DNA of 64,000 nucleotides from Allosaccharopolyspora coralli (GTDB lineage Bacteria > Actinomycetota > Actinomycetes > Mycobacteriales > Pseudonocardiaceae), in assembly GCF_009664835.1 (NCBI RefSeq), contig NZ_CP045929.1:2418001-2482000 (forward strand), read 5' to 3'. This document shows, piece by piece, positions 51,503-58,884 of the stretch. The position numbers and the translations under genes were made by a program. The stretch's first letter is position 1. Each line of letters begins with the position of its first letter. Below the pieces are notes generated by a model. The model ran no database searches and was not told where the DNA came from. It saw only the letters and a list, made by a program, of their open reading frames with translations.

Positions 51503-54022
51503 TCATCGGCTGCGATCCCGGTGATCCAGCACCGTGACCAGCTTGCCGCTGGTCTCGGTCCGGACGAACTCCCCCGGCGCGCACAACTCCACGTCGGCGG
51601 TCACCATCCGGTCCCGCTCGGCCGTGATCCACAGTTCCGGATACCGCTGCAGGAAATCCGCGAGAACGTCGTGATTCTCGAGTCCACGATCCCGTTCCAG
51701 GCGGATCGTCAGGCGTTCCCGGTCGTTCTGCTCGTCGAGCACGATCTGCACCTGGCCCGCGTAGCCGTACAGCTCGTCGGCCACCAGGCCGAACCGCCGA
51801 TAGTTGAGGAAGTGCGCGCCGCTGCGGAACACGTCCCCGCTGCGTCCCAGCAGCTCGAATCGAGGCGTGCGCCGTCCGCACGGGCACGCTGGGTCCGTCC
51901 ACCGCCCGAGATCACCGATCTCGTACCGTTCCAGCCGCTGGCCACGCCGAGTGTGCGCGGTGAACACCAACCGCCCCACCTCTCCCCGTTCCACCGGGAT
52001 GTCGTGCTCGGGATGCACGATCTCGAGGGTCTGCACACCGGTGAACAGATGATGGACCCGCATCGGTGCCTCGCCGCACTGATAGCCCATCGGGCCGGAA
52101 TCGACGCTGCCGTACGCCGCGGACCGGACGACCTCGACGCCGAACTCCTCGGCCAGCCACCGGCGTTGAGCCTCACCGAAGTGTTCGCCACCGAAGAAGA
52201 TCTTGCGTACGCCGCCGTAGGACCACAGTGTCTCGCCGGCCTCGACGAACAGCCGGACCAGGTAGGTCGGCATCCCCAGCAATGTGTCGACCCGATTGTC
52301 GACAATGGACTGCGCGACCATGTCGTAGCGGTTCTGCTGGCCCGCCATCGGGTACTGGACCGCTTCGAGCTTGTCCAGCACGGAGAAGAAGCTCGCGAAA
52401 CCACCGTAGAGTTGCCCGCCGAAGAACAGGTTCATCGTGCGGTCGGTCGACGGGTCGAACCCCGCGGCCAGCAGACCTTCGGCGCCGTAGCGCATGTGCT
52501 CGTGGTAGTCCGCCCAGCTGAACGCCGAGAGCTTCGGAGCGCCGGTGGTCCCTCCGGTACGGAAGAAGACCTCGGCGCGACTCAGATCGGATTGCAGGGT
52601 GGCGAACTCGGATTTCGACGTGATCTCACGCTGGGGCGGCGGCAGCTGCACGGTCTCGGTCAGCTCGTCCAGGCAGGCGTAGCTACGGAAGGCGGCGTCG
52701 AGTTGGACGTCCACCCTGCGGCTGTAGCGTTGCAGCGCGTACGTACCGTCGTGCGGCTCACCGTCGTAGCTGCCGAGCATTCCTCCAGGAAGACTGATCC
52801 GCTGCGCTCCCGCGGCCAGCATGGTGCGCGAGAGCGCGGCGACGTCCTGTCGCTGCGCGCCGAGTCCCACCGTTTGCAGGTACCGCCGCATGGGACGCAG
52901 TACCGACAGGATCTCTCGACGTGGCAACGGTTTGATCCACACCGTGCGGTGCAGTGGCGAGGCGCGCAGCGCGGGACGCGTGTCCACGATGATCCTCCGA
53001 CGACGCTCCTCGTCGGTATGGACGGCCGTCAATCCCAGTAGCTCCTCGTGCTCGGCGACCAGCACCGTGTTGGTGATCTCGGCCCACTCCTGGTCGTCGG
53101 GCGAGGCGACGTCGTCGGGGATCGCTTCGTCCAGGAACGACGCGAACCGTCGCGCGAACGCGTGGACGTGTCCGGCGTCGGCGGTGTCCAGGTAGACGAC
53201 CTGCGGGCTGGAACACGCCTGCTGGTTCATCGCGCAGACGTCGTGGGCGAGGCCCCGGAGTACCTGCTCGTCGTCCCAGTAGTCCTCGGTGAGATAGGCG
53301 AACGAGAGTTTCGGCCCCCAGTCCACGACCCGGCACCCGGGACGCACCAGCGCGGCGACCCCGGCAACGGCCTCCTCGCCGCCCCAGACGGCCACCGCGT
53401 CGACCGCCGCACACAGGGTTTCGAGCCAGTCGGTGTCGCCGGACGAGAAGTGCAGCACCACGAGCCTGCGTGCGATCTCGCCGCTCGGGTCGCAGGCGGC
53501 AAGGGCCGCCAGCACGTGGGCGGTGAACGCGGTGTCGCCGCCGCTGGTCTTGAGCACGTTCACATTACCCGCGAGCAGTCCTTCCACGGCACTGAGCACA
53601 CCCGCGGTCGGCGCGTTTCCCGGAACGACGTGGGCGAGCAGCCCCACCGGCACCCACGCCTCGAACACGTCGTCCTTCAACCGCGGCCGGGCCAATCGTG
53701 CCGGGTCGGTGCCGCCGAGTTCCCGGACGACCTTACGCTCCAAGGACTCGCGCCGGAGTGCGGCGCCGAGCCCCAGGACGGCTCGGTCGATCTCGGGTTC
53801 CGGTACGCCCTGCTCGGCCAGCAGTCCGCGCGCCCGTACGGTCACCTCGTCGTCCGGATTCCGCAGGACCGCGGCCAGTTTGTCGCCCGCCCGCATCACG
53901 ACCAGCGGACTCATCGGCGCGGCGGCGAGCACCTGCTCGGCCACCGCGTCCAGGTCGTCGAGACGGGCGCGCGCTTCGTCCCGCCCGACCCAGGTCCCCT
54001 GCCAGTAATGCACGCCGTTCAC
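51503..54022 (-). CDS. LuxC acyl-CoA reductase fused to PaaK-like adenylate-forming domain
   Basis: The 839-residue protein joins two enzymes. Residues 80-460 are a LuxC-type fatty acyl-CoA reductase of the aldehyde dehydrogenase superfamily: WVPVGLLAHVVPGNAPTAGV, NVNVLKTSGGDTAFT and the catalytic Cys270 in AMNQQACSSPQVVYLD. Residues 470-839 are an adenylate-forming domain with FFRTGGTTGAPKLSAFSW (486-503), AAYGSVDSGPMGYQCGE and YEIGDLGRWTDPACPCGRRTPRF, a PaaK-like zinc-type CPCG. GTG 54022 overlaps the LuxE-like stop as GTGA. Together this would activate an acid and reduce it to an aldehyde. In lux operons LuxC and the ligase are separate polypeptides, so the fusion is unusual. No luciferase is nearby. 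Confidence 0.88.
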   Translation of the reverse strand: MNGVHYWQGTWVGRDEARARLDDLDAVAEQVLAAAPMSPLVVMRAGDKLAAVLRNPDDEVTVRARGLLAEQGVPEPEIDRAVLGLGAALRRESLERKVVRELGGTDPARLARPRLKDDVFEAWVPVGLLAHVVPGNAPTAGVLSAVEGLLAGNVNVLKTSGGDTAFTAHVLAALAACDPSGEIARRLVVLHFSSGDTDWLETLCAAVDAVAVWGGEEAVAGVAALVRPGCRVVDWGPKLSFAYLTEDYWDDEQVLRGLAHDVCAMNQQACSSPQVVYLDTADAGHVHAFARRFASFLDEAIPDDVASPDDQEWAEITNTVLVAEHEELLGLTAVHTDEERRRRIIVDTRPALRASPLHRTVWIKPLPRREILSVLRPMRRYLQTVGLGAQRQDVAALSRTMLAAGAQRISLPGGMLGSYDGEPHDGTYALQRYSRRVDVQLDAAFRSYACLDELTETVQLPPPQREITSKSEFATLQSDLSRAEVFFRTGGTTGAPKLSAFSWADYHEHMRYGAEGLLAAGFDPSTDRTMNLFFGGQLYGGFASFFSVLDKLEAVQYPMAGQQNRYDMVAQSIVDNRVDTLLGMPTYLVRLFVEAGETLWSYGGVRKIFFGGEHFGEAQRRWLAEEFGVEVVRSAAYGSVDSGPMGYQCGEAPMRVHHLFTGVQTLEIVHPEHDIPVERGEVGRLVFTAHTRRGQRLERYEIGDLGRWTDPACPCGRRTPRFELLGRSGDVFRSGAHFLNYRRFGLVADELYGYAGQVQIVLDEQNDRERLTIRLERDRGLENHDVLADFLQRYPELWITAERDRMVTADVELCAPGEFVRTETSGKLVTVLDHRDRSR

Positions 54023-55191
54023 CGTGTTCCCTTCCTCGTCAACAGTTCGGCGGCCGCGACCGCGCAACTGCGGTTCTTGCTCAACCCGGCACGTCCGCGC
54101 ACTTGGAACCAGGGCGTGGGTATGTCGCACCCGGACGCCCCCTGCGGATGCAAGGAGGCCAAGTCGCTCATCAGCACACTGTGCGCAGGCACCGAAGTGA
54201 TGAACGGCGAGACGAACTGCAGGTATCCGATTTCGCCGTACGGCAGCGGTTCCAGCGTCCGGACCGACCGCACGAGCACTCGTGACCAGCTCGGCACGTG
54301 CAAGTGGTGGTGGCCGCATTCCAGGTACGGCACCGAATGCTCGACCGACCCGAAGCCGTCGCGAATCCGGTGGGCCGGGATGCCGAGCTGCTCGGTGATG
54401 CGGGCGTAAAACTGGGATTTGGGCAACTGCCGGTCCGCGTGACCCTTCCAGCCGCCACCGAAGACGATCAGTGAACGTTCGTCCAGTTGCAACGGTGGTA
54501 CCCCGAGATCACGCATCCGGTCCAGCGTGAACATCAGGAAAGCGGGGAAGCCGAGGATGCGTACCGGCACACCGTCGTCGGCGGAACGCACCAGAGCGCG
54601 CACGGCGCCGAACGGGTCGAACTCGTGCCCGGTACCGGTGTGGGGCAGTCCGTAGTGGATCGACCGGGCCGGGGCGAACGAACACATGTAGTTGTTCGTG
54701 AACGCCGTTCCGACGGACAGTCCCGGCGCGGGCTGGTAGTTGAACAACAGGTAGTCGACGGAACTCGTGTCGTCGATCCAGCCGTGGTGGTCGTAGATCC
54801 GGGCCAGCATGCGCTGCCCGGTGCGCACCGTCCAGTGATCGAAGAACATCTGCGACCGTTGGCCGGACGTACCCGACGACGTCAGATGCACCGTGATGTC
54901 GGACTCGGGAACGGACCGGATCTCGTGCATCTTGAAGAAGTGCGCGTGCACGAACGGTTGCCGCTGGAGATCGGCGGCGTCGCGGTGCACAAGCCCGGCG
55001 CCTTCGCGCTTCCACAGTGCGCCGAAGAACTCGCTGCGGTCCGCGTGCCACGTGTTCGCCTCGTTCATCGCCGCGGCGAACACCGCGTCCACGTGCGGAC
55101 CCGCCTCGTACGGCGGCACAGCGCAGAGTTCGCGGACCGACGCCAACGCGCTCGGGTCGGGAACCTCCACGGGTTCGAGGTACTCGTTCAC
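54019..55191 (-). CDS. LuxE-like acyl-protein synthetase
   Basis: The 390-residue protein has LuxE family features: HAHFFKMHEIRSVPESDITVHLTSSGTSGQRSQMFFD (P-loop about 103-112), VRILGFPAFLMFTLDRMRDLG, LIVFGGGWKGHADR and GFGSVEHSVPYLECGHHHLHVP. LuxE activates fatty acids and holds them on a C-terminal Cys before handing them to LuxC; Cys355 or Cys376 (NRSCAVAAAELL) could be that residue. GTG start overlaps the GNAT gene stop (GTGA), and its own stop overlaps the LuxC fusion, so the three are translationally coupled. Confidence 0.88.
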   Translation of the reverse strand: MNEYLEPVEVPDPSALASVRELCAVPPYEAGPHVDAVFAAAMNEANTWHADRSEFFGALWKREGAGLVHRDAADLQRQPFVHAHFFKMHEIRSVPESDITVHLTSSGTSGQRSQMFFDHWTVRTGQRMLARIYDHHGWIDDTSSVDYLLFNYQPAPGLSVGTAFTNNYMCSFAPARSIHYGLPHTGTGHEFDPFGAVRALVRSADDGVPVRILGFPAFLMFTLDRMRDLGVPPLQLDERSLIVFGGGWKGHADRQLPKSQFYARITEQLGIPAHRIRDGFGSVEHSVPYLECGHHHLHVPSWSRVLVRSVRTLEPLPYGEIGYLQFVSPFITSVPAHSVLMSDLASLHPQGASGCDIPTPWFQVRGRAGLSKNRSCAVAAAELLTRKGTR

Positions 55192-56333
55192 CGAAACACC
55201 TCCCGGGTGTTGAGGTACTTGCGGGTCCAGAGGTCGATGTACTGCTCGGTGAACGCGCGGAAGGCGGCGTCGAGCGCGAGCCCCCGGAAGTCCAGCGGCT
55301 GCATCGTGCGCGCCAGCACGACGTAGTCGTGGAAGCGGCCACCGTCCGCCCGCATGGCGGGATACACGGCCGCGGGCAGGAATCCGTACGCGACCAGGGT
55401 GGACAGTTCTTCGAAGGAGTTCATCGGAACCAGCACCTCGACGTAGTAGGCACCGAAGTCGTTGAGCTGCGCGATGATCTGATCCATGTGCCGGACCACC
55501 GCGAGCGGATCCGGAGCCGCCCCGATGAGCGTGCAGTAGCCGTCGCTACGGCTCAGGTGCGCGTAGACCTCGTACACACCGTCCGGACCGGCGAGCAGTA
55601 CGTTCGGGGTGTGGAACGGGTAGAACCGGCGGACCGGGTCGGTGACCACTTCGTCGAAACGACGCAGCACGAACTGCGGCGCACTGATCAGCTCGACCTC
55701 TCCGCTCGGCGACGCACCGTCCGACGGTTTCTGTGGTTCCGGGTCGGCCACCAGCTCAGGACGCAACGGCAGGCCGACGGCAGCATCGACCGCGTCGACC
55801 AACGGACCCAGACTCTCCGGCAGGCGCAGTACCGGGTACCGCCGTTCCAGCACCCCGTCGGCGTGGCGTGCGAGCAGAACCATGGTCTCGTGCCGTGCTG
55901 CCTTGCGGAGATTGGGGAAAATGCCCAGGGCGCGAAACCCGCTACGCAAGCAAATGCGCTGCGGCGCGATGGAGGTCGTGCGCGCGGTCGAGTAGACCGA
56001 GTCGACCCGATCGTCGGCGAGCAAGTGGTCGCTCAGAGTGCGAACGGCGTCCTGCGCCAGACCCGAACCGCGACTGTCCGGATGCACCACCAGTCCCTGC
56101 ATCTTGGCCATGCGGTCGGATTCGGCCACCGTGGCGACGATCGACGCGACGATCGGGCCTCCGCCACGTCCGCGCGCGACGAGCCATGTGGTCTGCTCCG
56201 CGCTGATCTCCCGTGCCATGACCGCCGGGTCGGTGCCCAGAGGTAGCGCGTACCCGCGCCCGTACACCCGGCGATAGAGCCGTAGGAGCTCGTCGACGTC
56301 GTCGAGCCGCGCGGGCTCGAGTTCCGCACTCAC
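55188..56333 (-). CDS. GNAT-fold acyltransferase with extra C-terminal domain
   Basis: The 381-residue protein begins with a GNAT domain (residues 1-160): ARLDDVDELLRLYRRVYG, MAKMQGLVVHPDSRGSGLAQDAVRTL for the acyl-CoA-binding R/QxxGxG/A segment and ICLRSGFRALG. Residues 190-381 (LISAPQFVLRRFDEVV, MDQIIAQLNDFGAYYVEVLVPMNSFEELSTLVAYGFLPAAVYPAMR) form a second, possibly GNAT-like lobe. GTG 56333 with GGGGGA upstream. First gene of the operon with the LuxE and LuxC fusion; it may acylate the product, its amine derivative or a carrier. The substrate is unknown. Confidence 0.78.
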   Translation of the reverse strand: MSAELEPARLDDVDELLRLYRRVYGRGYALPLGTDPAVMAREISAEQTTWLVARGRGGGPIVASIVATVAESDRMAKMQGLVVHPDSRGSGLAQDAVRTLSDHLLADDRVDSVYSTARTTSIAPQRICLRSGFRALGIFPNLRKAARHETMVLLARHADGVLERRYPVLRLPESLGPLVDAVDAAVGLPLRPELVADPEPQKPSDGASPSGEVELISAPQFVLRRFDEVVTDPVRRFYPFHTPNVLLAGPDGVYEVYAHLSRSDGYCTLIGAAPDPLAVVRHMDQIIAQLNDFGAYYVEVLVPMNSFEELSTLVAYGFLPAAVYPAMRADGGRFHDYVVLARTMQPLDFRGLALDAAFRAFTEQYIDLWTRKYLNTREVFR

Positions 56334-56743
56334 CTGATTCCCCCAGGAGAATGGCGAGCGCGTCGCGAGGCGTGACTCGCGAGCTTCGGACGCGCTCGGG
56401 TTCTCGGCCGTGTCCGGCCGAACTCGGTCGCGAACAGCCTGCCACACGGCCTTTCGTTTTCTCGGATTTCCCACATGGAACGAAACGTGGCCGAACAGCA
56501 GAAACAGCACGCCGCGGCGACGAGCGTCACAAGACACGACGCCCGTTCGTCGGAGTACTGGGAATCAACCGGCAACAATGCGGAACGGCTTCGACCAAAG
56601 CCGGGAACGGGGGCAGACGGCGCAGCACGCACGACGTTACAGTTCCCCTTCCGATTTTTTCGGTATCCTCCCCGGTACGCCCCGGCCATGTATCCAGTGG
56701 CTTCGAAGTACGGGACAGGAAAGTGCGAGACAGGGGTGAGAAC
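56334..56743. other. 410-bp divergent promoter region, no gene seen
   Basis: This separates the lux-like operon from the diguanylate cyclase gene. It includes a less GC-rich stretch (TTCCGATTTTTTCGGTATCC near 56650) likely to hold the promoter of the cyclase. A short inverted repeat lies close to the lux-like start. Confidence 0.5.
56363..56382. promoter_or_regulatory. Candidate operator upstream of the LuxE/LuxC operon
   Basis: TCGCGAG (56363-56369) and CTCGCGA (56376-56382) form a perfect 7-bp inverted repeat with 6 bases between, 30 bp upstream of the GNAT start codon. Dimeric repressor binding is a plausible inference; no cognate regulator gene is adjacent. Confidence 0.35.
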
Positions 56744-58261
56744 GTGGACGAGTCGCGGACCGCGCCCGGTTTCGACTTCGAGTCGCGCGTCGTCCAGGTG
56801 CGAGACCTCATCCGCAGCGGTGACAACGAGGGAACGCTGCGGGTCGCCGCCGAGCTCGAACAGGTCGCCGACACACCAGAGCGGTCCGGTCGCGCGCTGA
56901 TCGCGCAGGTAGGCGCACTGGTCAACCTCGGTCGAGCACGGGAGTGTCCCGAACTCCTGGATCGCGCCTTCCACCGACTCGACGGCACCGGCGAACACGC
57001 CTCGATCGCCAACGTGCACGCGGTCGCGGCCATCGTCGCCGCACCCGATTCCCACGAACGCGCGATCCGACACCTGGTGCAGGCCACCTGCTCGCTCGAA
57101 CTCATCGAACAACCGACGGCGGCGGCTGCGGGTGCCTGGCACGACATCGCGGTCTCGTACTCCTACCTGGGCTTCCACCGCCAGTCGCTGGTCGCCTCCG
57201 AGCGGTCGTACTCGACGGCCCGCGCGGCCGGCCTCGGGCCCGGCGACCACGCCTTGCCCGAGATCGCGGTTCGCGCGGCGGTGGCAGCTGACCATCTCGG
57301 AGATAGCCGGTCCTGTGTGCACGGACTCCGCGACGTCCTCGCCACCTGGGCCAAGCGGTGCGCCCCGGACCAGCTGTGGACCCCCGAGAGGCTGTACCAC
57401 AGCTACGCCTCGGCCCGGCTGCGTGCGCTCGGCGAGACCGTCGACCTCGACACGCCACCGCCGACCCCGGACTCGACGTCGTGGGAGATCGACGACTTGC
57501 ACGTCCTTACCGTCGCGTGCGAGCACATTGCGCGAGGCCAGACCGACGCGGCGCTACGTCGGCTCGACGGGCACGACATCACCGATCACACGCTCGGTGC
57601 GGCCGAAGTGCCCCGGCTGCGCGCGCTCGCCCACCAGAGGGCCGGCGACTACCGCGCGGCGCTGACCGTCGAGCGGGAAGTGGTGCGCTTGGCGACCGGT
57701 GAGCTCCCCGCCCTGCGGGACCGGATCACCCAGGCGGCGCGGACGCAGCTCGACCACGAGGCATTGCGCAGGCTCGTTGCGCAATACGCCTCACAGGCAT
57801 TGACCGACCCCCTCACCGGGCTGCCCAACCGCAGGCACTTCGAGCGAGAGTTCCACCGTCTCGCGGGCACGTCCCGCCGAACCACCCTCGGCATGATCGA
57901 CGTGGACGGGTTCAAGGCGGTCAACTCCGCGCACGGTCACCTCGGCGGCGACCTCGTCCTGCAGCGGGTGGCCGCGATCCTCGCCCGCACTGTTCGGCAG
58001 GGTGACTTCATCGCCCGTTACGGGGGCGACGAGTTCGTCGTGGTGCTTCCCGACACCGACGCCGCGACCGCAGACGACCTCGACGAACGCCTGCGGCGCG
58101 CCGTGGACGGCGGCGGCTGGGACGCGTTGGTGCCGGGTACCCCGGTGTCGGTGACGCTCGGCTGGGCGGGTCTCGAGGAGTGCGGGAATCTGGCGCACGC
58201 GCTCGAAACGGCCGATCGCGCGATGCTGGCCCGCAAGTCCCGACTCTCCGGCGCGGTCTGA
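56744..58261 (+). CDS. Diguanylate cyclase (GGDEF) with N-terminal TPR-like sensor
   Basis: The 505-residue protein makes cyclic di-GMP from two GTP. The C-terminal GGDEF domain (about 345-505) has DPLTGLPNRRHFEREF, DVDGFKAVNSAHGHLGGDLVL and an intact active site RYGGDEF (427-431). The product-inhibition I-site RxxD (RQGD, 418-421) lies exactly five residues before it, so feedback control is expected. Residues 1-335 are helical, tetratricopeptide-like (ERAIRHLVQATCSLELIE, AGAWHDIAVSYSYLGFHRQSLVASERSYSTARAAG), with no membrane helix; a soluble sensor or protein-binding module. GTG 56744 with GGGGTGAG upstream. Confidence 0.92.
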   Translation: MDESRTAPGFDFESRVVQVRDLIRSGDNEGTLRVAAELEQVADTPERSGRALIAQVGALVNLGRARECPELLDRAFHRLDGTGEHASIANVHAVAAIVAAPDSHERAIRHLVQATCSLELIEQPTAAAAGAWHDIAVSYSYLGFHRQSLVASERSYSTARAAGLGPGDHALPEIAVRAAVAADHLGDSRSCVHGLRDVLATWAKRCAPDQLWTPERLYHSYASARLRALGETVDLDTPPPTPDSTSWEIDDLHVLTVACEHIARGQTDAALRRLDGHDITDHTLGAAEVPRLRALAHQRAGDYRAALTVEREVVRLATGELPALRDRITQAARTQLDHEALRRLVAQYASQALTDPLTGLPNRRHFEREFHRLAGTSRRTTLGMIDVDGFKAVNSAHGHLGGDLVLQRVAAILARTVRQGDFIARYGGDEFVVVLPDTDAATADDLDERLRRAVDGGGWDALVPGTPVSVTLGWAGLEECGNLAHALETADRAMLARKSRLSGAV

Positions 58262-58325
58262 GCCGTTCAGAAGAATCCGCCGGTGGTCCGGCCGCGGCGG
58301 TGGTGACTGCTCAGCGGCTCCGCCG

Positions 58326-58353
58326 CTTGCACGACGGCAGCTCGTCCTGCAAG
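58326..58353 (+). terminator. Hairpin after the diguanylate cyclase gene
   Basis: CTTGCACGACG (58326-58336) pairs with 58343-58353 over 11 positions with one mismatch and a 6-base loop, 65 bp beyond the stop, between convergent genes. Confidence 0.5.
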
Positions 58354-58398
58354 GGCCCCTGAGCCGGCGCTGCCGACCGCGCCACCCGGTCACGTGGG

Positions 58399-58764
58399 TC
58401 AGCCCGTGTTGCCGAGCACGTCGGCCAGCACGGCGGCCGCGCTGTGATCCACGTCTTTCGTGGCCGTGAGCAGGGTCAAGCCCCGCTTCTGTGCCTGAGC
58501 CCGCAGCCGTACGACCGCGTCGCGGTGGTCGTCGTCGTCGAGCTCCGCCAGGTAACGGCGCCGGAACTCGGCGAACCGATCGGGATCGTGCTTGTACCAC
58601 TTGCGCAGCTCGGTCGACGGCGCCACCTCTTTGCACCATTCGTCCCATCCTGCGTCGGCCTTCGCGACACCACGCGGCCAGATCCGGTCCACGAGGACCC
58701 GATGTCCCCCGGAGGTCTCCTCGGTCTCGTACACCCGCCGTACACGGACTTGTCCCGTCTTCAC
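58399..58764 (-). CDS. DUF488 family protein
   Basis: A 121-residue protein with the family pattern RVYETEETSGGHRVLVDRIWPRGVAKADAGWDEWCKEVAPSTELRKWYKHDPDRFAEFRRRY and a C-terminal GLTLLTATKDVDHSAAAVLADVL. DUF488 proteins are common and of unknown function. GTG start with GAAGGGTGGG upstream. Confidence 0.93.
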   Translation of the reverse strand: MKTGQVRVRRVYETEETSGGHRVLVDRIWPRGVAKADAGWDEWCKEVAPSTELRKWYKHDPDRFAEFRRRYLAELDDDDHRDAVVRLRAQAQKRGLTLLTATKDVDHSAAAVLADVLGNTG

Positions 58765-58884
58765 ATTCCCACCCTTCTCGAGTGTTGCCGATCAGAGCAC
58801 CGTCGCTTCCCCTGTGAGGTTGCCCCGCAGCCCGACCGCACACACGGCGACGCCTCCCCCGTTCGTGGCTATTACGCTCTCTGC

